This document shows positions 36,182 to 44,385 of a stretch of 64,000 nt of DNA, piece by piece. The stretch is from an uncultured bacterium (GTDB lineage Bacteria > Armatimonadota > JACIXR01): NCBI GenBank assembly GCA_938041455.1, contig CALITO010000004.1:1-64000 (forward strand). The letters run 5' to 3'. The stretch's first letter is position 1; every line of letters begins with the position of its first letter. The notes below the pieces were generated by a model. It was not told the DNA's origin and made no database searches. It was given only the letters and a program-made list of their open reading frames with translations. The position numbers were made by a program, and so were the translations under genes.

Positions 36182-37050
36182 TCACTTTCACCTTCTTCTA
36201 TATCCCGATGAAAAATAATCACCCTATAACCTTCCTCGCTAAGAATCTTCCCTAACTCATCCCCTATAACTACTGAGCGGTGCCTCCCACCGGTGCAACC
36301 TATGCCTATGGCTAAATGAACTTTCCCTTCCTTAGTATATAAGGGGAGAGAGAAATGGAGAAAATCTATTATATGTCTCATAAACTCCCTTGTTATATCG
36401 TTTTGAAGCACGAAGCTTTTCACCCTTTCATCCCGGCCGTTGAGATTCTTAAGTGCCTCCTCGTAGTAGGGATTAGGGAGGAAACGGACATCTAAAATAA
36501 TGTCAGCTTCCAAGGGTATCCCCCGATGATAGCCAAAGGAGATAAGGGAAACAGTGAGTGGTTCTAACTCTTCCTTAAAATACCATCTTATCCGTTCCTT
36601 TAGTTGAGCGGGGCGGAGATATGAAGTATCTATGGTGAGATCAGCGGCGCTCCTTATTTTCTCCAATCGCTTCCTCTCTTCCTTTATCGCCTGGGATATT
36701 GTTCTCCCCTGCTGAAGAAGGGGATGCTTTCTTCTCGTTTCCTTAAATCGATTAAGCAGAACCTCGTCATTAGCATCCAAAAAGAGAAGTTTTACATTTA
36801 CCCCCTTCTTTTTCTCCTCTTGCACTGTGTTTAAAAGTTCTCCCAAGAACTCTCCTCCTCGGGCGTCTACCACCGCTACAACTCTATCAAAACCTCCGGA
36901 GGAGTGGCACATCTCCAGGAGAGTAGGAAGAAGAGAAGGTGGGATATTATCAGCACAAAAGTAACCCATATCCTCCAGAAAATGCATACATAGGGTCTTT
37001 CCTGCGCCCGAAACACCTGTTATTATAATAAGTCGCATTTTATCATTCAT
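36178..37050 (-). CDS. rapZ: RapZ/YvcJ-family nucleotide-binding RNase adapter
   Basis: 290 residues. An N-terminal P-loop (IITGVSGAGKT), the Walker-B-like VVDARGGEF and the conserved C-terminal GIGCTGGRHRSVVIGDELG identify the family. It binds ATP/GTP; in E. coli it steers RNase E processing of glmZ, while in Firmicutes YvcJ affects competence. ATG 37050 or the in-frame ATG 37038 (start MRLIII) are both possible; neither has a good ribosome site. It is translationally coupled to yvcK by an ATGA overlap. A TTGACA box just upstream suggests the pair has its own promoter. Confidence 0.94.
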   Translation of the reverse strand: MNDKMRLIIITGVSGAGKTLCMHFLEDMGYFCADNIPPSLLPTLLEMCHSSGGFDRVVAVVDARGGEFLGELLNTVQEEKKKGVNVKLLFLDANDEVLLNRFKETRRKHPLLQQGRTISQAIKEERKRLEKIRSAADLTIDTSYLRPAQLKERIRWYFKEELEPLTVSLISFGYHRGIPLEADIILDVRFLPNPYYEEALKNLNGRDERVKSFVLQNDITREFMRHIIDFLHFSLPLYTKEGKVHLAIGIGCTGGRHRSVVIGDELGKILSEEGYRVIIFHRDIEEGESE

Positions 37051-37058
37051 CTTGGTAA

Positions 37059-37087
37059 TTTTTACTATCTTTTCCCTTCCTTGTCAA
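37059..37087 (-). promoter_or_regulatory. possible promoter of rapZ-yvcK
   Basis: On the minus strand, TTGACA (37087-37082), a 17-base spacer and TAAAAA (37064-37059). The -35 is perfect and the -10 weak. The implied start (about 37052) leaves almost no leader before ATG 37050, or about 14 nt before ATG 37038. Confidence 0.45.
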
Positions 37088-37122
37088 GTCCTCCGGCCAG
37101 GTTCCCTTGGATAATCTAAGGG

Positions 37123-37151
37123 TTGCCTTCTCCTTTTGATTTTTTTATAAT
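37123..37151 (+). promoter_or_regulatory. possible promoter of pstB-phoU and downstream genes
   Basis: TTGCCT (37123-37128), a 17-base spacer and TATAAT (37146-37151). The -10 is perfect, the -35 is weak. The leader to ATG 37165 would be only about seven bases. No Pho-box-like direct repeats were seen. Confidence 0.45.
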
Positions 37152-37164
37152 TTTTAAGGAAGAA

Positions 37165-37926
37165 ATGGAAGGCCCTATAAAATTGGAAACACAAAATGTA
37201 AATTTTTATTTCGGCGATAACCTTGTTCTAAAGAACATTTCCATCCGCATACCTTCTAATAGGATAACCGCTATAATTGGTCCCTCTGGCTGTGGTAAAT
37301 CGACTTTCCTCCGCCTTTTCAACCGAATGAACGATGTTTTAGAGGGAGCAAGAGTGGAGGGGAAGGTGTTAATAGATGGTGTTGACATATATAATTCTAA
37401 CATAGATGTGGCTATGTTGAGAAGGAAGGTAGGAATGGTCTTTCAAAAACCTAACCCTTTTCCAACTTCTATATTCGATAATGTAGCTTATGGTCCTCGT
37501 ATTCACGGTTTACATAAAGGAAAGGATTTGCGAGAAATTGTGGAGAATGCCCTCCGGCAGGCAGCTCTATGGGATGAGGTAAAGGACAAGCTCCACCGCT
37601 CGGCTTTGGAACTATCTGGTGGTCAGCAACAAAGGCTCTGCATTGCCCGCTGTCTCGCAGTAGAACCAGAAGTGCTCTTAATGGACGAGCCTGCCTCCGC
37701 TCTTGATCCTATATCCACCTTGAAGATAGAAGAGTTGATGCAGGGATTGAAGGAAAGGTATACAATAGTAATAGTGACTCATAATATGCAGGAGGCTGCC
37801 AGAGTATCAGACTACACAGGCTTCATATATAAAGGCGAACTCGTAGAGTTCGCTCCTACTGTTGATATATTTGAACATCCTCAAAACAAATTGACGGAGG
37901 ATTACATAACTGGAAGGTTCGGTTAG
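37165..37926 (+). CDS. pstB: phosphate ABC transporter ATP-binding protein PstB
   Basis: 253 residues from ATG 37165 (AAGGAAG upstream); the longer open frame adds a non-conserved N-terminus. It has all ABC ATPase motifs: Walker [11 protein letters not shown]-loop [12 protein letters not shown] (PstB-typical), signature LSGGQQQR, Walker [14 protein letters not shown] and the H-loop VTHNMQEA. The [14 protein letters not shown] and C-terminal [13 protein letters not shown] segments are diagnostic for PstB over other ABC proteins. It energises phosphate import by PstSCA. None of pstS, pstC or pstA lies within reach, which is unusual; phoU follows after 14 bases. Confidence 0.96.
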   Translation: MEGPIKLETQNVNFYFGDNLVLKNISIRIPSNRITAIIGPSGCGKSTFLRLFNRMNDVLEGARVEGKVLIDGVDIYNSNIDVAMLRRKVGMVFQKPNPFPTSIFDNVAYGPRIHGLHKGKDLREIVENALRQAALWDEVKDKLHRSALELSGGQQQRLCIARCLAVEPEVLLMDEPASALDPISTLKIEELMQGLKERYTIVIVTHNMQEAARVSDYTGFIYKGELVEFAPTVDIFEHPQNKLTEDYITGRFG

Positions 37927-37940
37927 GAAGGAAGAAAGGA

Positions 37941-38624
37941 ATGGAAGTAAGACGTTCTTTTGAGATACAATTGCAGAATTTACAGGAAAATCTAATAGAG
38001 ATGGGCCATTTCGTGCGAAGGATGCTCCAAAAAGCGATGCAGGCACTCGTTGAACAGGACACCGCATTGGCTGAGGAGGTCATAGCAGACGATGATGTGG
38101 CGGATGCTATGGACATCAACATAGAAACCAAGTGTATGCGTCTCATCGCCCTTCAGCAACCTATGGCAAAAGACCTAAGAGTGGTCGGAACGGTTATAAA
38201 AGCAATAGCCGACATAGAACGAATAGGTGACTATTCCGTAGATATCGCAAAAATAGCTATAAGGCTATCGGAGGAGAAATACTTTAAGCCCTTAGAAATA
38301 ATCTCCAAAATGGCCGCAACGGTCGACACGATGATCGATGAAACGCTCAAAGCCTTCCTTGAAAGAGACCTCCCACTTGTTCAAAAGGTTTGTAATGAGG
38401 ATGATGAAGTAGACCATCTTTATAAAAATCTTTTTGACGAACTTTTGGATTATATGCGGAAGGACCCCGAGCTCGTCTACCAATCCACCTACTTCCTCTT
38501 CGTCGCCCGCTATCTTGAGCGTTGCGCTGACCACATCGTTAATGTAGCAGAGAGGGTGCACTATATGGTCACCGGTCAGTTACTTCAACTTGCTCCCAGC
38601 CATCGTTCCACAAGCGAAGAATGA
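37941..38624 (+). CDS. phoU: phosphate signalling regulator PhoU
   Basis: 227 residues with two PhoU three-helix repeats. The characteristic metal-binding motifs are present: DDDVADAMDINIE in repeat one, DLRVVGTVIKAIADIERIGDYSVDIAK, and NEDDEVDHLYKNL with YLERCADHIVNVAERVHYMVTG in repeat two. PhoU links the Pst transporter to the PhoR/PhoB two-component system and represses the regulon when phosphate is ample. It follows pstB directly and overlaps yggS by four bases. No phoR or phoB is in the window. Confidence 0.96.
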   Translation: MEVRRSFEIQLQNLQENLIEMGHFVRRMLQKAMQALVEQDTALAEEVIADDDVADAMDINIETKCMRLIALQQPMAKDLRVVGTVIKAIADIERIGDYSVDIAKIAIRLSEEKYFKPLEIISKMAATVDTMIDETLKAFLERDLPLVQKVCNEDDEVDHLYKNLFDELLDYMRKDPELVYQSTYFLFVARYLERCADHIVNVAERVHYMVTGQLLQLAPSHRSTSEE

Positions 38625-39319
38625 CGATAAAAGAAAGGCTCAGCGTTGTTAAAGAAAAGGTGAAAAGAGCAGCGGAAAAAAGTGGTAGGAGAGAGGAGGA
38701 TATAATTATCCTTGCCGCTTGTAAGGGTGTAGATAGCGAGAGGGTAGCAGAGGCTATAAGGGAAGGGGTGAGGGTTTTAGGGGAAAATTATGTGCAGGAG
38801 GCGATTAGAAGGAAAGGCGAGTTGGGAGAGTTGTCCCTTCTCGTGGAATGGCATTTCATCGGACATCTACAAATGAACAAAGTTAAAAAAGCTTTGGAAC
38901 TGTTTGATGTGGTAGAAACCGTCGATTCAATTCGCCTTGCTCAGGAGCTTGACAAAAGGGCAGGAGGAAGTGGTAAGGCTCTTCCTGTGTTAGTAGAGGT
39001 GAATATCGGGGAGGAACCTACCAAGTTCGGTGTTAAAGCGGAAGAATTGATGCCCTTTCTGGAGCAATTGTCCATTTTGGGCAACCTGAAGGTGTTAGGT
39101 CTTATGACGATGGGACCTCCTCTGGAGAAGGAGAAGATGCGTCCCTACTTCGTTAAGATGCGGGAACTTTTTGAGAGAGCAAGAGAAAATTTCTCAGGAG
39201 GTGGAAATATCCAGATGAGCCTTCTTTCTATGGGTATGTCTTCTGATTATGATGTAGCTATTGAGGAAGGTGCTAACTTAATAAGGTTAGGCACTGCAAT
39301 TTTCGGAGAAAAGAGGTAA
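38621..39319 (+). CDS. PLP-homeostasis protein (YggS/PROSC family)
   Basis: 232 residues, a PLP-binding fold III barrel without known enzymatic activity. The PLP lysine is K35 in ILAACKGV, which replaces the usual AVSK. Other family motifs are LGENYVQEA, EWHFIGHLQMNKVKKAL, VETVDSIRLAQEL, VNIGEEPTKFGV, GLMTMGP and LSMGMSSDYDVAIEEGANLIRLGTAIFG. It buffers free PLP and affects amino-acid pools. It lies directly upstream of sepF, the classic ylmE-ylmF arrangement of Gram-positive bacteria and cyanobacteria, and overlaps phoU by an ATGA. Confidence 0.94.
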   Translation: MTIKERLSVVKEKVKRAAEKSGRREEDIIILAACKGVDSERVAEAIREGVRVLGENYVQEAIRRKGELGELSLLVEWHFIGHLQMNKVKKALELFDVVETVDSIRLAQELDKRAGGSGKALPVLVEVNIGEEPTKFGVKAEELMPFLEQLSILGNLKVLGLMTMGPPLEKEKMRPYFVKMRELFERARENFSGGGNIQMSLLSMGMSSDYDVAIEEGANLIRLGTAIFGEKR

Positions 39320-39323
39320 AGAT

Positions 39324-39734
39324 ATGCAAGATTATGAAGAAAAGGAAGGTTTCTTCGCTAATCTGTTCGATAAGGTATGGAATTTCTTCGCCCGCGAGGG
39401 ATACAGTGATAGATACGAGGAGGAAGACTACGGGGAAGCGGAGTTCGAAGACTTCCCTCCACCCCGAAGGAAATGGTCGCTTCGCCTCCACTCTCGCAAG
39501 GATATCCCCATCTACAGGAAGGAGCTCTCCAATTTTGATAACGAGGTAGAGGAGCCGGCCTATAGGTTACGCCAAGGCTTCGTGGTCATCGTCAACCTAG
39601 AAAAAGCTAGCGATGAAGCAGCGAGGCGGACAATAGATTTCCTGAGCGGCGTTGCCTTCGGTATCCGGGGAAGCTATGAGAAAATAGGAGAGAAAGTCTT
39701 CCTTTTCGCTCCTCCCGGTTACTCAATATATTGA
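39324..39734 (+). CDS. sepF: cell-division protein SepF
   Basis: 136 residues. An N-terminal acidic linker (about 1-55) follows a short amphipathic helix (GFFANLFDKVWNFF) that anchors SepF to the membrane in Bacillus. The conserved C-terminal core is VVIVNLEKASDEAARRTIDFLSG followed by a KIGEKVFLFAPPGY segment. SepF polymerises into rings and tethers FtsZ to the membrane; it replaces FtsA/ZipA functions in many Gram-positives, cyanobacteria and archaea. It is positioned four bases after yggS, as in the ylm cluster, but without ylmG/ylmH. Confidence 0.92.
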   Translation: MQDYEEKEGFFANLFDKVWNFFAREGYSDRYEEEDYGEAEFEDFPPPRRKWSLRLHSRKDIPIYRKELSNFDNEVEEPAYRLRQGFVVIVNLEKASDEAARRTIDFLSGVAFGIRGSYEKIGEKVFLFAPPGYSIY

Positions 39735-39764
39735 ATGTGCCTTGGAAAGGAGTGAGAGATTATT

Positions 39765-40064
39765 ATGAGGAATATTACACCTCTTAATATAGGGTTTGGG
39801 AATTTTGTTATCGCCGATAGAATAGTAGCGGTGGTTGACCCCCTATCTTCTCCTGTTAAACAACTAATCCAAGAAGCAAGGAAGAAAGGGACCCTTCTGA
39901 ACGCCGCTAAAGGTAAAAAGACGCGCAGTGCTATCTTCCTTGACGATGGCACCGTGGTTCTCTCTGCGCTCTCCGCTCAAGCCATAGCTCGCCGCCTGGA
40001 AGAGTCTCACATATCAAAGGGTAAAAAAGTTATGGAGGTCTCCTTCGAAGAACAGGAAGAATAA
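39765..40064 (+). CDS. remA: RemA/DUF370-family regulatory protein
   Basis: 99 residues. The RemA core is complete: NIGFGNFVIADRIVAVVDPLSSPVKQLIQEA, KGTLLNAAKGKKTRSAIFLDDG and VVLSALSAQAIARRL. In Bacillus RemA is a DNA-binding ring-forming activator of biofilm-matrix genes. The gene often precedes gmk, as it does here (two bases apart). The ribosome site is AAAGGAGTGA. In this non-Bacillus host its target genes are unknown. Confidence 0.92.
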   Translation: MRNITPLNIGFGNFVIADRIVAVVDPLSSPVKQLIQEARKKGTLLNAAKGKKTRSAIFLDDGTVVLSALSAQAIARRLEESHISKGKKVMEVSFEEQEE

Positions 40065-40066
40065 AA

Positions 40067-40669
40067 GTGGGAGGAGAAAAAAGGGGTTTGCTGTTCGTCC
40101 TATCTGGACCATCAGGGGTCGGCAAGGACACCCTCTTAAAGGAACTGCTTAAAACGGATTTGCAAATCAAAAAGTGCGTGACCTATACAACGCGCCAACC
40201 TCGGGAGGGCGAGATAGAGGGGGTTGATTACAGGTTCATAAGCCTTGAGGAATTTAACAAAAAGAGAAAGGAGGGTGCATTTTTAGAATGGGCAGAGGTG
40301 GGAGGAAATCTCTACGGCACGCCGAGGGATTTTGTTGAGGAGAAGCTTGCCGAAGAGGAAGATATCATCCTGAAAATAGATGTGCAGGGAGCTATGCGTA
40401 TAAAGGAACTTTTCCCCGAGGCAATCCTGATTTTCGTTGCTCCTCCTTCCCTTGAAGCTCTTGCTGAGCGAATGGCTAAAAGGGGCTCATCTGGGGAGGA
40501 AATAAGACGCAGACTGCGAATAGCCAAAAAAGAAATGGATATGGCGGAATATTATCAATACATTGTGGTAAATAATCGTCTTTCTGAGGCTCTGAATAAG
40601 ATATACAATATCATCAAAGAAGAGCAAAGGAAGAAATATGCCGACCGAGGAGAGAACCCTGAAGGATAA
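40067..40669 (+). CDS. gmk: guanylate kinase
   Basis: 200 residues starting at GTG 40067. It has P-loop LSGPSGVGKDTLL, the GMP-binding segment TTRQPREGEIEGVDYRFIS, FLEWAEVGGNLYGTP, ILKIDVQGAMRIKE and the lid-region KRGSSGEEIRRRLRIAKKEM. It phosphorylates GMP/dGMP to GDP/dGDP. The usual Gram-positive neighbour rpoZ (RNA polymerase omega) is not between gmk and coaBC; instead gmk overlaps coaBC by 32 bases. Confidence 0.96.
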   Translation: MGGEKRGLLFVLSGPSGVGKDTLLKELLKTDLQIKKCVTYTTRQPREGEIEGVDYRFISLEEFNKKRKEGAFLEWAEVGGNLYGTPRDFVEEKLAEEEDIILKIDVQGAMRIKELFPEAILIFVAPPSLEALAERMAKRGSSGEEIRRRLRIAKKEMDMAEYYQYIVVNNRLSEALNKIYNIIKEEQRKKYADRGENPEG

Positions 40670-41861
40670 AAGGATAGTGCTGGGAGTTAGCGGGAGTATA
40701 GCAGCTTATAAAGCTGTGGAGCTCCTTAGGCTTCTTCAGAAGGGAGGAGCTAAGGTAAGGGTGGTGATGACCAAGTCAGCAACGAGGTTGGTCTCTCCTC
40801 TTACCTTTAGCACCCTTTCTCGCTATCCGGCTGTTTATTCAATGTTTTCCCACTCTCCAAAATTTGAAATAGAGCATATATCTCTTTCCGATTTCGCTGA
40901 GCTTGTTCTCGTTGCTCCTGCTACCGCAAATATAATAGGAAAGATAGCCTCGGGAATCGCCGATGACCTCCTCACTACAACTGTTATGTCCGTAAACTGT
41001 CCCGTTGTCCTCGCTCCTGCTATGCACAGTCAAATGTGGGAGAACCCAATAGTTCAGCAGAATTTGAGTAAACTCAGAGAACACGGATTTCACATAATAG
41101 AACCCGAGGAAGGGGAGTTGGCATCGGGGGGTGTGGGGAAGGGACGTCTGGCTTCCTTAGAGAAAATTTTGGATTATGTGACGGAGGTCCTTAATCCTCT
41201 CTTATCCCTCAGGGGAGTTAAACTCCTCGTTACCGCGGGTCCCACGAGGGAATACATCGACCCCGTGCGTTTCATCTCTAATCCTTCCACAGGTCTTATG
41301 GGTTTCACAATTGCTGAGGAAGCGTTGAAGAGGGGAGCAGATGTAACCGTTGTCTCTGGCCCTACTCACTTAGCACCACCGAAGGGTTGCAAATTCATAA
41401 AAGTCTCTTCCGCGGAGGAGATGCTTTCCGCCGTATTAGAACATTTCGAGGATGCCGATTGCGTCATAGCGGCGGCGGCAGTCTCTGATTTCAAACCGGA
41501 GGTCAGGGTAGGAGAGAAGATAAAAAAAACTGGCAAGGAGCTCGCTATCCGCCTCCTACCCACACCCGATATATTAGAAGAGCTAGGTAAGAGAAAAGGG
41601 GGAAAGGTCTTGGTAGGCTTCGCAGCGGAGACGGAGAATCTCCTTGAAAACGCCTTGAAGAAAATGGAGAAAAAGAATCTCGATTTAATCATTGCTAACC
41701 TTATCTCTCAAGAGGGATACGGCTTCGGCTCGGAGGAATTGTTCGCCTCTATGATAAGGAGGGGAGAATCTCCCCTCCCTCCTAAACCTTTTCCAAAGCG
41801 AGAATTGGCAAAACTTATCTTGGCAGAATTGGAAAGGCTTTTAAAGAAGGATAACCCCTGA
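40638..41861 (+). CDS. coaBC: bifunctional phosphopantothenoylcysteine decarboxylase / phosphopantothenate-cysteine ligase
   Basis: 407 residues. The N-terminal flavoprotein CoaC domain (about 10-190) has [18 protein letters not shown], the active-site histidine region [31 protein letters not shown] and [12 protein letters not shown]. The C-terminal CoaB domain (about 195-400) has [33 protein letters not shown] and [11 protein letters not shown]. Together they convert 4-phosphopantothenate to 4-phosphopantetheine in coenzyme A synthesis. Its start lies inside gmk; priA begins eight bases after its stop. The gmk-coaBC-priA order is common in bacteria. Confidence 0.95.
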   Translation: MPTEERTLKDKRIVLGVSGSIAAYKAVELLRLLQKGGAKVRVVMTKSATRLVSPLTFSTLSRYPAVYSMFSHSPKFEIEHISLSDFAELVLVAPATANIIGKIASGIADDLLTTTVMSVNCPVVLAPAMHSQMWENPIVQQNLSKLREHGFHIIEPEEGELASGGVGKGRLASLEKILDYVTEVLNPLLSLRGVKLLVTAGPTREYIDPVRFISNPSTGLMGFTIAEEALKRGADVTVVSGPTHLAPPKGCKFIKVSSAEEMLSAVLEHFEDADCVIAAAAVSDFKPEVRVGEKIKKTGKELAIRLLPTPDILEELGKRKGGKVLVGFAAETENLLENALKKMEKKNLDLIIANLISQEGYGFGSEELFASMIRRGESPLPPKPFPKRELAKLILAELERLLKKDNP

Positions 41862-41869
41862 AACCCTTT

Positions 41870-43903
41870 ATGGATAAGATTAGAAAAAATGTGAAGGTGG
41901 TGATTGGGAAAAGGGGCGATAATGTCGAAGAACCGCTCCCTTTTTCTCTTCCTCCCTATATAGAAGGTGTGTCCCTGGGGAGTTTTGTGATAGTAGAAAT
42001 AGGGGGAAAGTTGGGAATAGGTTGTGTAGTGGGGGAATGGAAAGATAGAGCACGGGAGCCCGTCTTGGCAGTTTTGCCAATCCCACCCCTACCTCCTTCT
42101 CTCCTTGCCTTGGCTCACTGGCTCTCAAACGAGTACCTCTGCTCTTTGCAGGATGCCCTTCAATCTGTAATCCCTGAGATTCTCAACGCTTCACCTTCCC
42201 TTTACCTCTACCCTGCTCCCACTCAAGGGAAAGTGCGAGGGAAAGTGAGGAAACAAATGGTGCGGGAAGCCTCCGATGGTATCTCCTATACCACCCTCCG
42301 AGCTTTTCCCACATCTCAAGCACGCAAGAAAATCCTTGCTCTTCTCAATGCCCATATTCTCCTGCCAAAAGTGGAATTGTCCTTTAAGGAGAGTAAAAGG
42401 GCAGATAAAACTGCGCAACTTCTCCCACCCTTACCTAAAATCCTACCTACACCAACCCCTCTACCTTCCTATCCCGCCTTCCTAATTTGGGGTGGGAATA
42501 GGATGAAGAGGTTGGGGTATTATTTAAGTGTTATTTCCGGCGTAGTCAGAGAAGGAGGAAACGCTATCTTAATTATGCCTGATGTTTCCTCAGCTGAGTG
42601 GGTGGGGAAAACTATGGCTCAATTTATAGAAAAAACCTATATTTACCATCGTCAGATCCCTTTAGCGCTGAGGTACCCCCTTTGGCTTAAATTAGCTTCA
42701 AGTTTCCATTCCACACTGGTTGTTGGGAACCGTTCTGCTATCTTTCTTCCGTTACCCAATTTGAAGTTGATAATAGTGGAAGGGGATGGCGAACCTTCTT
42801 TAATTCGTCAAGCTCCGCCATCTTATGATGTTGGCAATGTCGCTCTCCAAAGAGCTATACAGGAAGGGGGAAGGGTGATCTTCGGCTCCGACCTTCCCTT
42901 TCTTCAACGCTTCTATCTGGTGCGTAGGAGAAGAATCCGACTTGCGAGGTTGTCCTTCCAACTGGGAGATATAGAAATAAAAAATACAAGGGAAGAAAAC
43001 CGGATAATACCCCCATCTACGAAAGTATCAATAGAGGAAGCCTTGCGAAAAAAGGGTAAGGTTGTTTTAGTGGTTAATAGGAAAGGATTGTTTCATCTTT
43101 TCTGCAAGGACTGCGGAAATGCATTTCTTTGTCCTTCCTGCAATGTTCCCCTTACTGTTTACGAAAGCCCGAATGGGCGTTTCCTTTTCTGCCATTTTTG
43201 CGGAACTATGAGGGAGGCAACAGATGTTTGCCCAATCTGCGGAAGCTATAGGATAGCAGCAAGGGGCATAGGAATTCAGAGACTATCCTCCGCAGCGAAG
43301 AGGTTGTTCCCTGAGGCGAAGGTGGCGAGCCTTTCCAGTGAAACTCCCCGCCAACCATTTTGGGAAGCCGATATAATCGTGGCGACCAAATACATAACCC
43401 CTTGGGTGGAAATTATAAGACCTGCCCTCTCCTGTATATTTGATATAGACTCCCTTTTGAATTTTCCCCACTTTGCTCAAAACGAAAGCGTTTATAGGCT
43501 CATTTTCACCCTAAGGAAGGAAAGCGAGCGGCTGATAATCCATACTAAACAAGTTGATAACCCCCTTTTTACATTGTCTCCGTTAGAGTTCCTGCAGAAG
43601 GAAAGCCGGAGAAGGGAGGAGAAAAAGTTCCCACCCTTTGGACATATACTCCATTTTCTCTTTTCTGATGTGGAGGAGATAAAAGCAAAGCAGAAGGCAG
43701 AAGAGTTGTATGAATATTTGTTGAGCAAGGGTTTTCACTGTCTTCCTCCTTTCCCCTCCCTTTATCCCAAAAGGAAAGGAGTTTATAGATATCTTCTCGT
43801 TATCCCCTCTCTCACTCTCTACCGGGCGGGTAAGATTTTGAAAACAGCGATAAGATTCGATAAGAACTTGAAATGGTTCTTAGATGTTCAGGAAACGATT
43901 TAA
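41870..43903 (+). CDS. priA: PriA-like primosomal protein with degenerate helicase motifs
   Basis: 677 residues. The N-terminal 3'-DNA-binding region (about 1-110) and the zinc site are intact: cysteines at 412, 415, 421, 424, 441, 444, 454 and 457 (CKDCG, CPSCN, CHFCG, CPICG). Flanking PriA landmarks are also kept, such as VVGNRSAIFLPLPNLKLIIVE. The ATPase is not. Where PriA has GxTGSGKTE the protein reads FLIWGGNRMKRLG (204-216), the DEEH box reads VEGDGEP (303-309), and the QVAGRAGR arginine-finger motif is absent after FDIDSLLNFPHF. It should load the primosome without helicase activity, as described for the Walker-less PriA of Deinococcus and actinobacteria. It follows coaBC, the standard priA locus. 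Confidence 0.88.
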   Translation: MDKIRKNVKVVIGKRGDNVEEPLPFSLPPYIEGVSLGSFVIVEIGGKLGIGCVVGEWKDRAREPVLAVLPIPPLPPSLLALAHWLSNEYLCSLQDALQSVIPEILNASPSLYLYPAPTQGKVRGKVRKQMVREASDGISYTTLRAFPTSQARKKILALLNAHILLPKVELSFKESKRADKTAQLLPPLPKILPTPTPLPSYPAFLIWGGNRMKRLGYYLSVISGVVREGGNAILIMPDVSSAEWVGKTMAQFIEKTYIYHRQIPLALRYPLWLKLASSFHSTLVVGNRSAIFLPLPNLKLIIVEGDGEPSLIRQAPPSYDVGNVALQRAIQEGGRVIFGSDLPFLQRFYLVRRRRIRLARLSFQLGDIEIKNTREENRIIPPSTKVSIEEALRKKGKVVLVVNRKGLFHLFCKDCGNAFLCPSCNVPLTVYESPNGRFLFCHFCGTMREATDVCPICGSYRIAARGIGIQRLSSAAKRLFPEAKVASLSSETPRQPFWEADIIVATKYITPWVEIIRPALSCIFDIDSLLNFPHFAQNESVYRLIFTLRKESERLIIHTKQVDNPLFTLSPLEFLQKESRRREEKKFPPFGHILHFLFSDVEEIKAKQKAEELYEYLLSKGFHCLPPFPSLYPKRKGVYRYLLVIPSLTLYRAGKILKTAIRFDKNLKWFLDVQETI

Positions 43904-43917
43904 ATATAAGCGAAAAT

Positions 43918-43946
43918 TTGACAGGTTTTCAAATGATTTATAAAAT
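43918..43946 (+). promoter_or_regulatory. strong sigma-70-like promoter of the CBS protein
   Basis: TTGACA (43918-43923), a 17-base spacer and TAAAAT (43941-43946). It starts just after the priA stop and precedes a ribosome site AAAGGGGGTGA. Confidence 0.75.
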
Positions 43947-43979
43947 ATTTACAACCTATAAAAGAAAGGGGGTGAAAAA

Positions 43980-44339
43980 ATGAAGACAGCTAAGGATATT
44001 ATGACGAAAGAAGTTATCACCGTTAAGTCGTCCACAACGCGGGAAGAATTAGCGAAAATACTTGCGCGGAACAAGATAAGCGGTGTCCCTGTAATGGACG
44101 AGGAAGGTTGTTGTGTGATCGGCGTAGTCACCGAGGCTGACCTCCTTCAGAAAAGCGGGGCTACCGTAGGGGAGATAATGACTAAGGAGGTTGTCTCTGT
44201 CTCCGAGGACACACCGATTGAGGAAATAGCCAAAATACTTGCTGAGAAAGGGATAAAGCGAGTTCCGGTCATAAAGGAAGGGAAGCTCGTAGGGATAGTT
44301 AGTAGAGCGGATATCGTCAGGGCGTTTGCGGAGAAATAG
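43980..44339 (+). CDS. two-CBS-domain protein
   Basis: 119 residues, just a CBS (Bateman) pair: CBS1 about 1-58 (AKDIMTKEVITVKSSTT, ISGVPVMDEEGCCVIGVVTEADLL) and CBS2 about 62-119 (VGEIMTKEVVSVSEDTP, IKRVPVIKEGKLVGIVSRADIV). Such stand-alone modules bind adenosyl ligands (AMP, ATP, SAM) and regulate partners, here unknown. It has its own strong promoter and a 36-bp palindromic terminator, so it is monocistronic. It does not carry a fused enzyme or DNA-binding domain. Confidence 0.93.
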   Translation: MKTAKDIMTKEVITVKSSTTREELAKILARNKISGVPVMDEEGCCVIGVVTEADLLQKSGATVGEIMTKEVVSVSEDTPIEEIAKILAEKGIKRVPVIKEGKLVGIVSRADIVRAFAEK

Positions 44340-44349
44340 ACGGGAAAAG

Positions 44350-44385
44350 GGGCTAACAGCAGGGCATATGCCCTGCTGTTAGCCC
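44350..44385. terminator. 36-bp perfect palindrome, bidirectional terminator
   Basis: GGGCTAACAGCAGGGCAT (44350-44367) is followed immediately by its perfect inverse (44368-44385). It separates the CBS gene (+) from ruvX (-), whose stop codon abuts it. On the minus strand CCTTTTCC follows; on the plus strand the tail is A-rich, so termination is better supported for the ruvX side. Confidence 0.75.
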
